The notes beneath the pieces were generated by a model. It made no database searches. It was not told where the DNA came from and saw nothing but the letters and a program-made list of their open reading frames with translations. DNA of 64,000 nt, taken from the NCBI GenBank assembly GCA_900538705.1, contig UPZG01000001.1, forward strand, positions 682,001-746,000, written 5' to 3'. This stretch comes from an uncultured Porphyromonadaceae bacterium. GTDB taxonomy: Bacteria > Bacteroidota > Bacteroidia > Bacteroidales > Barnesiellaceae_A. Position numbers and translations under genes: made by a program. Positions within the stretch are counted from its first letter, which is position 1; each line of letters begins with the position of its first letter. Positions 1-8,621 of this stretch are shown here, in pieces.

Positions 1-440
1 TGGCGGTTGCATAGTGTGATAGTGGTGCTGAATGCGTCGAATGCGCCGGCAAACCAGCGCTCTTCGTAAAACTCTTTGTATCCCGGTATGAAGCTTTTGG
101 GTACAACGCCCCAAATACGGCCGTGCGACGATACTACGGCGCAGTTGAATATCTGGTTGTCGCATCTCACGGGCAGGCCGGTGACACATACCATGTTATA
201 TTGTGAAGTGGCTTCTACAAAATAAGCCAACGCGTTTTCGGCTTCTTCTAACAGCAGACTTTGTGTGAATAAATCGCCGCATGTATAACCTGTAATACAT
301 AACTCGGGGAACGCCAGCCATATTACGCCTTGCATAGATGCCTTTTCGGCAAGGCTAATCATCTCTTTTACATTTTGTCGGCAATCGGCTACGCTGACGG
401 GCGGGACGGCGGCCGCCACTTTGATAAATCCGTGGTTCAT
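1..440 (-). CDS. nadE: glutamine-dependent NAD+ synthetase, N-terminal part
   Basis: Partial gene running off the left edge; 146 residues are visible. They form the nitrilase-like glutaminase domain of NAD+ synthetase, which supplies ammonia for amidation of nicotinate adenine dinucleotide in the cytoplasm. The family catalytic Glu lies in AFPELCITGY (E46) and the catalytic Lys in VPKSFIPGYKEF (K115); the opening MNHGFIKVAAAVP resembles Bacteroidales NadE starts. The ammonia-using synthetase domain lies outside the window. A single nitrilase-family amidase is the alternative, but the GYTCGDLF and FYEERWF motifs favour NadE. Confidence 0.88.
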   Translation of the reverse strand, partial: MNHGFIKVAAAVPPVSVADCRQNVKEMISLAEKASMQGVIWLAFPELCITGYTCGDLFTQSLLLEEAENALAYFVEATSQYNMVCVTGLPVRCDNQIFNCAVVSSHGRIWGVVPKSFIPGYKEFYEERWFAGAFDAFSTTITLCNR

Positions 441-470
441 GATGGTAAACTGTGTTAATGCATAGTGTGG

Positions 471-478
471 CAAAGATA
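471..478 (-). promoter_or_regulatory. -7 box upstream of nadE
   Basis: On the minus strand this reads TATCTTTG, a full match to the Bacteroides -7 consensus TAnnTTTG, 30 bases upstream of the nadE ATG. No clear TTTG -33 element is seen at 19-21 bases, so the assignment is tentative. Confidence 0.4.
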
Positions 479-517
479 AAAAAAATGATATAAAAGATGC
501 ATATCCATGCGATATAT

Positions 518-525
518 TACCTTTG
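518..525 (+). promoter_or_regulatory. -7 box upstream of the small membrane protein
   Basis: TACCTTTG matches TAnnTTTG and lies 18 bases before the ATG at 544. The -33 element is not evident. Together with the box at 471-478 it would make a compact divergent promoter region. Confidence 0.4.
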
Positions 526-543
526 CCGTGAAAAAAATTTTTT

Positions 544-834
544 ATGAAGCACAATAGATTATTCTCGTTCGTCATATCTACCCTTCTTATGTGGGCGGTA
601 TGCTTTCTGTTTAATACTACAGCGACAGTAGGTAAAATAGTCTTTTCGGTAGTATTTATCAACCCGTGGAGAACTTTTACAACCGTAAAATATTATTTGT
701 ATGCCGGTATGGGTATCGCCGAGTGGCTGTCCTATACGTTGGCAGCTGTGTTGTTACTCTTTATTTGGGGGGCTTTGTATTATTTTGTATATTCGGTAAA
801 ATGTGCCATCGATACAAAGCCTTATCGTCGCTGA
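544..834 (+). CDS. small two-helix membrane protein, unknown function
   Basis: A 96-residue protein that I do not recognise. It has two strongly hydrophobic stretches (about residues 8-35 and 57-85), so it is probably an inner-membrane protein with a short central loop (PWRTFTTVKYYLY) and a basic tail ending KPYRR. It is divergent from nadE, has a plausible -7 box just upstream, and is followed by a strong terminator, which supports it being a real short gene. No catalytic motif is visible. Confidence 0.55.
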   Translation: MKHNRLFSFVISTLLMWAVCFLFNTTATVGKIVFSVVFINPWRTFTTVKYYLYAGMGIAEWLSYTLAAVLLLFIWGALYYFVYSVKCAIDTKPYRR

Positions 835-867
835 GTAGATTTGTCTGTCGACAAATTATTTAATATT

Positions 868-904
868 ATGACGACCAAGGTTCTCTAAAAACCTTGGTCG
901 TCAT
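868..904. terminator. hairpin terminator between convergent genes
   Basis: A perfect 13-bp stem (ATGACGACCAAGG and its complement) closes an 11-base loop. It lies between the plus-strand small gene and the minus-strand GH97 gene and could stop transcription from both sides. The U-tract is weak on either side. Confidence 0.7.
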
Positions 905-949
905 TTTGTGTTAGAGCGACATGCCGATGCCGCAGTTTCAGACTTATTC

Positions 950-3118
950 TTATTTCAGACGTTTCAATTTCTTGTCGGCATCGGTTGCCGGTTTTATGCT
1001 GATAGCAAATCCGCCGCCGCGAGCCATATCAATAGAGATGTTGCTCTTGAACGTTACGATGCCTTGGGTTATTTTATAAGCCTCTGGGTTGGTCTCATAG
1101 TCGGCATCGGGAGCATCGGCATAGAGAGTGGCTACATAGCGTATATCGGGATTGAGAAAATCGAACGATACCTTCATCGTACGTTTGTTCTCGTCGGTAA
1201 CACCTCCTACAAACCATTGCTCAGAGCCCTTGGCTTTGCGGGCTGCTACGATATAGTCGCCGGGTTCGGCTGCCAGATAGTGGCTTTCATCCCAGTCGAT
1301 GGCAACGTCTTTGATAAATTGGAAAGCATCCATATATCTTTCGTAATTCTCGGGTAGGTCGGCTGCCATTTGCAGTGGAGAATACATGGTGACATATAAT
1401 GCGAGTTGATTACACAACGTGCTGTTGCAATGAGACGGATTTTCGGGGTTGATTTTTGAAATATCCATACAGAAGATGCCCGGTGTATAGTCCATTGGGC
1501 CACCTTGCAAGCGGGTGAAGGGTAGTATGGTCACGTGATGAGGTTTGCTTCCTCCAAAGGCTTGGTATTCTGTACCTCGAGCCGATTCGTTGCCTATCAG
1601 GTTGGGATAAGTACGGCATAGGCCTGTGGGGCGTACTGCTTCGTGTGCATTGACCATAATGTGATGTTTGGCAGCCTCTTTTACGGCATACAGGTAATGG
1701 TTGTTACTCCATTGGCCGTAATGGTACTCTCCGCGCGGCAGTATGTCGCCCACGTATCCGCTTTTCACGGCATTATAGCCATATTGGTTCATCAGCGTAT
1801 AGGCTGCCTCCATGTGACGTTCGTAATTGCGAGTAGAGCCTGATGTTTCGTGGTGCATCATGAGGCGCACACCCTTGCTGTGTGCATATTCGTTGAGCAT
1901 TTTTATATCGAAGTCGGGATAGGGAGTTACGAAGTCAAATACGTAATCTTTTGTTTTTCCAATCCAGTCTTCCCAGCCTATATTCCATCCTTCAACGAGA
2001 ACTTGCGAGAAGCCATGTTCAGCTGCGAAGTCGATATATCGTTTCACATTGTCGTTGTTGGCGGCATGCTTGCCGTTGGGACGTAAGGTCGAATAGTCTA
2101 TACGGTCTAGTTGAACGGCAGGCAGGTCGGTATATGCCCATGTGCTTTTGCCGGTAATCATTTCCCACCATACGCCTACGTATTTTACCGGTTTAATCCA
2201 CGATGTGTCGTCGAGAACGCATGGGTCGTTGAGATTAAGTATGAGATTCGAGGCCAGTATATCACGGGCATCGTCGCTTACCATCACCGTACGCCACGGA
2301 GTATGGCAAGGAGCCTGCATGTAGCATTTATTGCCTTTGGCGTCGGGCGTGAGCCATGCGTGGAATACCATCGTCTTGTCGTCGAGCTCGAGGTGCATGC
2401 ACGAGTAATCGATGAGGGCTGCCTCGTGAATGTTGATATAAAGCCCGTTGTCAGTTTTCAATTGTAATGAAGTTTGTACGCCTGTGGGTGAGAATGATGT
2501 TTGAGAGGAGTTGGGCGTAATAGCGCTTTGCATGAGTGATCGTATCTCGGAGAGTTTCGAGACAGTGTAGTCGTACTCTTGCGTGTCATAGTCGCCGGGT
2601 ATCCAGTAAGCAGTATGATCGCCGGTCATGGCAAACTCGGTAACTTCGTCTTTAATAACGAAATAGACAAGATTGCGTTGCTCGGGAAATTCGTAACGGA
2701 AACCTATACCGTCGTTGTAAACTCTGAATCGAAGAGTCATGTATCGAGGGTTGCCACCGTATTCGGTTACTTCGGGGTCAGTCTTTTGCTGTGTCAGAGT
2801 TACGGCCATCTCGTTATAGTGGTTGCGTATGGTACTCGATTCGCCCCAGACGGGAGTCCAGGTCTCGTCGAATGTAGAGCGTTCTACTTTACCTGTGGTG
2901 AAGTTGTTGGTAAGGGATACGTCGTCGACCAGTTCCAAACCTAATCGGCTGGGCTTTATCACTTCTTGCCCTTTGTATGTAAGAGAATAGTAGGGGACAC
3001 CCTCTTTCAGGTCGAAGGTGAGTTGTACATTCCCGTCGGGCGATGTTTGCGTCTCTTGGGCTTGTGCTACTCCTAACGAGCATGCAAGTGCAATCAGTAA
3101 AACGGCTTGTTGTTTCAT
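950..3118 (-). CDS. GH97 alpha-glucosidase (SusB-like)
   Basis: Secreted or periplasmic glycoside hydrolase family 97 enzyme of 722 residues with a signal peptide (about residues 1-20, ending AQAQ). It should release glucose from alpha-glucans and malto-oligosaccharides. Residues correspond to the SusB catalytic set with a constant offset of 15: E424 in MMHHETSG and E493 in AHEAVRPTG (general base pair), E511 (calcium ligand) and E517 in NESARGTEY (acid). At the position where retaining GH97 enzymes carry a nucleophile Asp, this protein has KSGYVG (residues 452-457), which points to the inverting SusB-type mechanism. It stands alone here, with no SusC/SusD pair beside it. The offset comes from memory of SusB numbering, so it should be confirmed by alignment. 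Confidence 0.93.
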   Translation of the reverse strand: MKQQAVLLIALACSLGVAQAQETQTSPDGNVQLTFDLKEGVPYYSLTYKGQEVIKPSRLGLELVDDVSLTNNFTTGKVERSTFDETWTPVWGESSTIRNHYNEMAVTLTQQKTDPEVTEYGGNPRYMTLRFRVYNDGIGFRYEFPEQRNLVYFVIKDEVTEFAMTGDHTAYWIPGDYDTQEYDYTVSKLSEIRSLMQSAITPNSSQTSFSPTGVQTSLQLKTDNGLYINIHEAALIDYSCMHLELDDKTMVFHAWLTPDAKGNKCYMQAPCHTPWRTVMVSDDARDILASNLILNLNDPCVLDDTSWIKPVKYVGVWWEMITGKSTWAYTDLPAVQLDRIDYSTLRPNGKHAANNDNVKRYIDFAAEHGFSQVLVEGWNIGWEDWIGKTKDYVFDFVTPYPDFDIKMLNEYAHSKGVRLMMHHETSGSTRNYERHMEAAYTLMNQYGYNAVKSGYVGDILPRGEYHYGQWSNNHYLYAVKEAAKHHIMVNAHEAVRPTGLCRTYPNLIGNESARGTEYQAFGGSKPHHVTILPFTRLQGGPMDYTPGIFCMDISKINPENPSHCNSTLCNQLALYVTMYSPLQMAADLPENYERYMDAFQFIKDVAIDWDESHYLAAEPGDYIVAARKAKGSEQWFVGGVTDENKRTMKVSFDFLNPDIRYVATLYADAPDADYETNPEAYKITQGIVTFKSNISIDMARGGGFAISIKPATDADKKLKRLK

Positions 3119-3217
3119 GGGTATGTGAGTTAGATTTATTGATTGTATAAATGATAAGAAATAATAAGTATTAGATTTTTACTATTGTAATCGTGCGATT
3201 TATATAGTTTTATATTG

Positions 3218-3249
3218 CAAATTTACTATTTCGCAGGTGTGCTTGCAAT
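3218..3249 (-). promoter_or_regulatory. promoter of the GH97 gene
   Basis: The minus strand reads ATTG-N20-TAAATTTG, matching the Bacteroides -33/-7 pattern with one mismatch in the -33 box. The predicted leader to the ATG is about 90-100 bases. The rest of the 417-bp gap to ackA holds only the ackA terminator and AT-rich sequence. Confidence 0.5.
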
Positions 3250-3436
3250 TATCGGATAAAATAAGTGCAATTTACAGATGCAAACGTTTGCGTATATATA
3301 GGAAATTGTAATGCAACAGGCATGCAACAACCGTGTGATACGCAGTTGGAGAGATCTCGTTGTAGTTATGTAGAATGTTATAATGAATAAAAGTTGTATG
3401 TATGAATATACACCCCGCATGAGTATGTTAAGTAAT

Positions 3437-3478
3437 TAAAAAAAACAGATAGAGCCGCAGTATACTGCAGCTCTATCT
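3437..3478 (-). terminator. rho-independent terminator of pta-ackA
   Basis: On the minus strand a 9-bp stem (AGATAGAGC and complement) plus an inner 4-bp stem across one mismatch is followed by CTG and a run of nine T. It lies about 60 bases after the ackA stop codon. Confidence 0.88.
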
Positions 3479-3535
3479 CCCTTATCTTGCTCCCTTTTTA
3501 CACGCCACAAGTGAGCATAATGGAGAACAATCTCT

Positions 3536-4738
3536 TTATTGGCGTGTAATTATGTCGCGCGTATCGGTAGCAATCATCAACTCTTCGTCGGTGGGAATGA
3601 CGACAACTTTTACGGTCGAATCGGGGGTGCTTATGAGGCACTCTTTGCCACGTAATCCGGCGTTGAGTTCTTTGTCTATCTTTACGCCCATAAAGGCAAG
3701 GTTGTTGGTGACTGCTTCGCGGGTGAGGGCTTGGTTTTCGCCTACGCCACCGGTGAATACAATGATGTCTACACCGTTGAGGGCAGCTATGTACGCACCT
3801 ACGTATTTTATGATACGGTATTCATACATGTCGAGAGCCAGTTTGGCACGTTCGTTGCCGGCGGCTATGGCAGCTTCTATGTCGCGCATGTCTGACGAGA
3901 TACCCGATATTCCAAGCACGCCGCTCTTCTTGTTTACAAGATTGGCAACACCCGCCGAGTCGAGGTGCTCTTTGTCCATCAAGTAAGTAAGTGCACCGGC
4001 ATCAACATCGCCCGAACGTGTACCCATCATCAAACCTTCTACGGGGGTAAGACCCATAGACGTATCTACCGATTTGCCATCTTTGATGGCTGTGATAGAA
4101 GCTCCATTGCCTATGTGGCAAGTTATGATTTTCTGTTCTTCGTAGGGTACTCCCAAGAATTCGCAGGCGCGGCGCGATACATAGCGATGGCTCGTTCCGT
4201 GGAAGCCATAGCGACGCACGCCGTATTTCTCATACACTTCATAAGGAAGAGCGTACATGAATGCGTACTTGGGCATGGTTTGGTGGAAAGCTGTGTCAAA
4301 TACACCTACTTGTGGTACCGAGGGCAGCAACTCTTCTATAGCCTCTACACCGGTAACGTTGGCAGGGTTGTGCAGCGGAGCAAGGTCGTAGCACTCTTTC
4401 ACCTGGTCTATCACTTCCTTGGTGATGAGTACACTCTTGTTGAATTTTTCGCCTCCATGTACGAGACGGTGACCTACGGCATCAATTTCGTTATACGAAG
4501 CTATGCAGCCATACTCTTTGCTGGTGAGAACGTTGAGTATGTTGCGTATGGCTGAGCGATGTTCGGGCATGTCATATTCCAATACCACTTTCTCACCGTT
4601 AGGTAAAGTGAGCTTCAGGAACGAGTCTTTCAAACCTATCTTTTCTACACCTCCTTGAGCCATTACTTCGCCCTTTTCGATGTCGAACAGTTTGTATTTT
4701 ACCGACGAACTTCCGCAGTTCAATACCAATATTTTCAT
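3536..4738 (-). CDS. ackA: acetate kinase
   Basis: Cytoplasmic acetate kinase (400 residues, normal length) that makes ATP and acetate from acetyl phosphate, the energy-yielding end of acetate fermentation. The N-terminal MKILVLNCGSSSVKYKLFD with its substrate-positioning Asn, the HRLVHGG motif with catalytic Arg, the YGFHGTSHRYV motif with His, and FTGGVGENQALTR in the C-terminal half are all characteristic. It follows pta by 42 bases in the same direction, so the two form a pta-ackA operon closed by the terminator downstream. Confidence 0.97.
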   Translation of the reverse strand: MKILVLNCGSSSVKYKLFDIEKGEVMAQGGVEKIGLKDSFLKLTLPNGEKVVLEYDMPEHRSAIRNILNVLTSKEYGCIASYNEIDAVGHRLVHGGEKFNKSVLITKEVIDQVKECYDLAPLHNPANVTGVEAIEELLPSVPQVGVFDTAFHQTMPKYAFMYALPYEVYEKYGVRRYGFHGTSHRYVSRRACEFLGVPYEEQKIITCHIGNGASITAIKDGKSVDTSMGLTPVEGLMMGTRSGDVDAGALTYLMDKEHLDSAGVANLVNKKSGVLGISGISSDMRDIEAAIAAGNERAKLALDMYEYRIIKYVGAYIAALNGVDIIVFTGGVGENQALTREAVTNNLAFMGVKIDKELNAGLRGKECLISTPDSTVKVVVIPTDEELMIATDTRDIITRQ

Positions 4739-4780
4739 GTTTCGTTGTGTTTCTTATTGTAATACAAAAGGGATGAAATG

Positions 4781-5794
4781 TCAGCGAGCTTTTTTCAGAC
4801 CTATGGCTTGGTTGGCGGTGATAGCAATCATCTTGTAGACGTCTTCGGTGCTGCAACCGCGAGAAAGGTCATTGACAGGAGCTGCAATACCTTGTAGAAT
4901 AGGACCTACGGCTTCGGCTCCAGAGAGGCGTTGTACAAGTTTATATGCGATGTTACCTACTTCGAGGGTGGGGAATACCAAAGTGTTGGCGTGGCCTGCG
5001 ATAGCACTGCCAGGAGCTTTTGATGCACCTACAGAGGGAACAATAGCGGCATCGGCTTGTAGCTCACCATCGATAGCAAGGTCGGGAGCCATCTCTTTGG
5101 CCAAGCGGGTAGCTTCGGCCACTTTATCGACCATCTCGTGTTTGGCACTACCTTTGGTAGAGAAGCTGAGCATGGCAACGCGAGGTTCTATGCCGGCGAT
5201 GTCGCGAGCAGTGCGTGCTGTCGATACGGCAATTTGAGCCAATTCTTGAGCATTGGGATTTGGCATAACGGCGCAGTCGGCAAAGACGAGGAGACCGTTT
5301 TCGCCATATTCGGGTTTGGGAGTGAACATCAAGAAAGCCCCTGATACTACGCTTACGCCCGGTACAGTTTTGATGATTTGCAAGGCGGGACGCAATACAT
5401 CACCTGTGGTATTGCGTGCACCGGCAACTTCGCCGTCGGCATCGCCGTTTTTGATGATGAGAGTACCCAGGTAGAGAGGGTCGGCAGCCAGAGCGAGAGC
5501 TTTTTCCATAGTCATGCCCTTGGCTTTGCGTAGTTCAAAGAGAAGGTTTGCATATATCTCTTTGCGGGGATTGTTGGCCGGGTCGATGATGGTGGCTTTG
5601 CCTATGTTCTTCAAGCCGAGTTTCTCGGCCAAAGCATGTATCTCTTCGGGATTGCCGATAAGAATAATGTCAACAACTTCGTCTGCGATGAGGCGGTCTG
5701 CTGCGCGAAGGGTGCGCTCTTCGGTACCTTCGGGGAGCACAATGCGCTGTTTATTGGCTTTGGCGCGCTCCACAATTTGTTTCATCAAGTCCAT
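4781..5794 (-). CDS. pta: phosphate acetyltransferase
   Basis: Cytoplasmic phosphotransacetylase (337 residues) converting acetyl-CoA and phosphate to acetyl phosphate for AckA. This is the short form consisting of the catalytic PTA_PTB domain only, without the N-terminal CBS/DRTGG and AAA-like regions of the E. coli enzyme; the short form is usual in Bacteroidota and Firmicutes. Recognisable segments are IVLPEGTEERTLRAA at the start, GDADGEVAGA (about residue 115), MLSFSTKGSA and the C-terminal PTLEVGNIAYKLVQRL and GPILQG segments. First gene of the operon. Confidence 0.96.
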   Translation of the reverse strand: MDLMKQIVERAKANKQRIVLPEGTEERTLRAADRLIADEVVDIILIGNPEEIHALAEKLGLKNIGKATIIDPANNPRKEIYANLLFELRKAKGMTMEKALALAADPLYLGTLIIKNGDADGEVAGARNTTGDVLRPALQIIKTVPGVSVVSGAFLMFTPKPEYGENGLLVFADCAVMPNPNAQELAQIAVSTARTARDIAGIEPRVAMLSFSTKGSAKHEMVDKVAEATRLAKEMAPDLAIDGELQADAAIVPSVGASKAPGSAIAGHANTLVFPTLEVGNIAYKLVQRLSGAEAVGPILQGIAAPVNDLSRGCSTEDVYKMIAITANQAIGLKKAR

Positions 5795-5931
5795 ATTTGT
5801 GATATATTTAAGAATGTGTTTCTGGTATTTATTGTTTCGGGCAAGGGAGTGGTTGTACTGGTTGTCAAAGCCGTCAAGCAGAGCCTTGCTTCGCGGAGCA
5901 AATTTATAAAAAAGAATTTATTCGGCATAAG

Positions 5932-5962
5932 CAAAGTTATAAATTAAGGTGTACGATGCGAA
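5932..5962 (-). promoter_or_regulatory. promoter of pta-ackA
   Basis: The minus strand reads TTCG-N19-TAACTTTG, a full -7 match and a 3/4 -33 match at the right spacing. A second -7-like TAAATTTG lies at 5899-5906 but lacks a well-spaced -33. The remainder of the gap to 6161 shows no gene. Confidence 0.55.
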
Positions 5963-6161
5963 CTTTTTATTGTGCCGGTTTGTCTTGTCAGCAATAGGAG
6001 TCTTTTGCATGGACGTAGCGTATGAGCAGCATATAACCATATACTAAAAAATATCTTACGGTTTTGTACATTGAGAAATAATACATATATTCGCTGCCGA
6101 AAGCGATTGTTTGTTACAAAAGTATTTCGGAATATCGCGGATTATTTTGAATGAGTGTCCT

Positions 6162-6545
6162 ATGAATAAAGAAAAGTTTGTTATTGAATACGATTTCAAG
6201 AAAGTTTCGCCATCATTATTGTGGACTTTTGTCAGCACAGCCGCCGGTTTGTCGGAGTGGTTTGCCGATCAAGTAGAAAATAAGGAGAAGGAATATACCT
6301 TTTATTGGAATAAAAGCCCACAAGTAGCCCAAATGACAGCTTCTCGCACCGGAGTATATGTGCGATTCCATTGGGTAGAAGACGTCAATGAGCGTTCGTT
6401 TTTCGAGATGCGTATAGATTCTTCTGAGTTGACAGGTGCTACAGTACTCATCGTTACCGATTTTGCCGATCCTGACGAAAAAGAAGAAGCCCAAGAGTTG
6501 TGGGATAACGAAATAGAGCGTTTGCGTCGTCGATTGGGGTTATAA
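6162..6545 (+). CDS. START-like (AHSA1-type) domain protein
   Basis: Small cytoplasmic protein of 127 residues whose sequence (FVIEYDFKKVSPSLLWTFVS, WFAD, FYWN) fits the SRPBCC/START-like fold proteins found widely in Bacteroidota, which form a hydrophobic ligand cavity. Function is not known. The start at 6162 (MNKEKFVIEY) is preferred over an upstream in-frame ATG at 6111 because the preceding 17 residues look like leader sequence and homologues of this type begin close to the FxxEY strand. It ends 125 bases before the LptF/G-type gene, which has its own promoter. Confidence 0.78.
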   Translation: MNKEKFVIEYDFKKVSPSLLWTFVSTAAGLSEWFADQVENKEKEYTFYWNKSPQVAQMTASRTGVYVRFHWVEDVNERSFFEMRIDSSELTGATVLIVTDFADPDEKEEAQELWDNEIERLRRRLGL

Positions 6546-6612
6546 AGGCTGTTGTATGTTGCAGCCTGAAGCATGGCGATTTCTTAATTAATATCTAAAT
6601 GTGAAGATTGTC

Positions 6613-6643
6613 TTTGCAAGATGACTATTTTGCGCTATTTTTG
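6613..6643 (+). promoter_or_regulatory. promoter of the LptF/G-ribBA-yigZ operon
   Basis: TTTG-N19-TATTTTTG is a complete match to the Bacteroides housekeeping promoter. The expected start of transcription is near 6651, about 20 bases before the ATG at 6671. Confidence 0.8.
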
Positions 6644-6670
6644 CACGTTAATTCATAATAGCGCCGCTTG

Positions 6671-8614
6671 ATGTTTCGTCCCAAAAGACTATATGGGTTC
6701 ATGTTACAGAGCTTCTTGCCTGTATTCTTCATGACTTTTTTTATCTGCCTTTTCATCGTGCTGATGCAATTTTTGTGGAAGTACGTTGATGAGATGGTAG
6801 GAAAGGGCTTGGAAATATCGGTATTGCTCGAGCTCTTTTTTTATGCCGCTGTGACAATGGTACCGCTGGCGTTACCCCTCTCTATACTATTAGCGTCGCT
6901 CATGACTTTTGGTAATTTGGGAGAGCGCTTCGAGCTGCTGGCCATCAAGGCTGCCGGAGTATCATTGTTGCATGTAATGCGTCCTCTCATATTCCTTGTC
7001 AGTGTCATAGCCGTGTTGGCGTTTTTCTTCCAGAACGATGTATTGCCGCAAGCCCAGGTGAAGATGTGGACTCTTATATACTCTGTCCGTCAGAAATCTC
7101 CCGAACTGGATATACCCGAAGGCGTATTTTATGACGAAATAAGTGGATATAATCTCTATGTGAAGAAGAAAGACCGGGATACGGGGATTATGTACAACAT
7201 GATGATTTACGACATGTCTAAGGGATTTGACAATGCTACCATCGTGTTGGCCGATTCGGGCCGGCTGCGAACAACCGCTGACAAAAAGCATCTTGTACTT
7301 ACGTTATATGATGGAGAATCGTTTGAAAATTTACAGACGAATCGTACAAATACCTATAACAATATTCCCTATCGACGTGAGACTTTCTCATTCAAAGAGT
7401 TTCTTATAAACTTCGATGCCAATTTCAATCGTCTCGACGATGGACTTATGCAAGGGCAATATGTAGGGAAAAACTATACCGAATTGCGCACATCTATTGA
7501 CTCTATGAATCAGGTGGTAGATAGTTTGGGCGCCAATTATGCATCGCGGTTGCAAGTGTCGGGCTATTTCGGTATGTACAAGAACGACCAGGACCGACGC
7601 CGCGAAATGTCACCCCAGCAACAACAGCAGGAGGAGGATGCCCTACAGCAGGCAGCACAGAGCATCGACCTCGACTCTTTGTGGCAAGGCGAAAACAATC
7701 AACGAAGGCAGCTTTACGTGGCACGTGCATTAGAACGTGCCCAAACCTATAAAAATGATTATAGCTTCAATTCTATGACCGTAGCCGACAAGCGATTCAC
7801 CATACGCCGGCATGAGATAGAGTTGATGAAGAAATTTACTCTTTCGTTAGCTTGCATTATTTTCTTTTTTATAGGTGCTCCTTTGGGTGCTATTATCCGT
7901 AAGGGCGGTTTGGGAGTGCCCATCGTAGTGTCGGTAATATTGTTTATCATCTACTATATTATAGACAATACCGGTTATAAGATGGCACGTGATGGCGTAT
8001 GGCCAGTATGGCAAGGCATTTGGCTTAGTTCGGCGGTGCTGCTTCCATTGGGTATATTTCTTACCTCACGGGCAACCAAAGATTCGGCCGTACTCAATCT
8101 CGATGCCTATTCCGACTTTTTCAGACAGTTGTTTGGAAAAGCCGGAGTCCGTAAGGTGGAACTCAAGGAGATTGTGCTTGCACCCATGTCGCCTGTCGTT
8201 GCTGAGGAGAAAGCCCGAAAGCTTACCGATATGTGTAATGCGTTTCTACATAATAATGCAAAGCTTGGCTATGTGGCATTCTGGACTAAGGGCTATGACA
8301 TGCAAGCCATAAAAAATTTGGCAACTGTTACCAATTCGTTGGTGGAATATACATCAGAAACAACCGACCGTATGGTGGCCACAAAACTAATGGATTATCC
8401 TGTTATTGTGCCCGAGTGGATGTTGCGTCCCGTACATATCCGCGCGATAGCCATAATCGTGATGATATTTTTCCCGGTAGGATTGCCGCTCTATTGGATT
8501 GCCTCGCGACGCTATGCACATTTGGCTGCGGCTGTCAAGACGATAGTGGAAAGTAACGAAGATTTGATAACTTTGTTGCATAAGATGAAACCCGAATATG
8601 AACAAAACCGATAA
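6671..8614 (+). CDS. LptF/LptG family permease (YjgP/YjgQ)
   Basis: Inner-membrane permease subunit of the LPS exporter LptB2FG, 647 residues. N-terminal transmembrane segments (about residues 8-115), a large periplasmic beta-jellyroll region (about 120-380) containing a Gln-rich stretch near residue 315, and a second membrane block (about 385-480) follow the LptF/LptG plan. A long cytoplasmic insert and a final pair of hydrophobic helices (about 590-620) make it longer than the roughly 360-residue E. coli proteins, as is common in Bacteroidota. The ATG at 6671 is preceded in frame by TTG at 6668; ATG is taken as the start. It belongs with ribBA and yigZ. Confidence 0.9.
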   Translation: MFRPKRLYGFMLQSFLPVFFMTFFICLFIVLMQFLWKYVDEMVGKGLEISVLLELFFYAAVTMVPLALPLSILLASLMTFGNLGERFELLAIKAAGVSLLHVMRPLIFLVSVIAVLAFFFQNDVLPQAQVKMWTLIYSVRQKSPELDIPEGVFYDEISGYNLYVKKKDRDTGIMYNMMIYDMSKGFDNATIVLADSGRLRTTADKKHLVLTLYDGESFENLQTNRTNTYNNIPYRRETFSFKEFLINFDANFNRLDDGLMQGQYVGKNYTELRTSIDSMNQVVDSLGANYASRLQVSGYFGMYKNDQDRRREMSPQQQQQEEDALQQAAQSIDLDSLWQGENNQRRQLYVARALERAQTYKNDYSFNSMTVADKRFTIRRHEIELMKKFTLSLACIIFFFIGAPLGAIIRKGGLGVPIVVSVILFIIYYIIDNTGYKMARDGVWPVWQGIWLSSAVLLPLGIFLTSRATKDSAVLNLDAYSDFFRQLFGKAGVRKVELKEIVLAPMSPVVAEEKARKLTDMCNAFLHNNAKLGYVAFWTKGYDMQAIKNLATVTNSLVEYTSETTDRMVATKLMDYPVIVPEWMLRPVHIRAIAIIVMIFFPVGLPLYWIASRRYAHLAAAVKTIVESNEDLITLLHKMKPEYEQNR

Positions 8615-8621
8615 TAGAGTT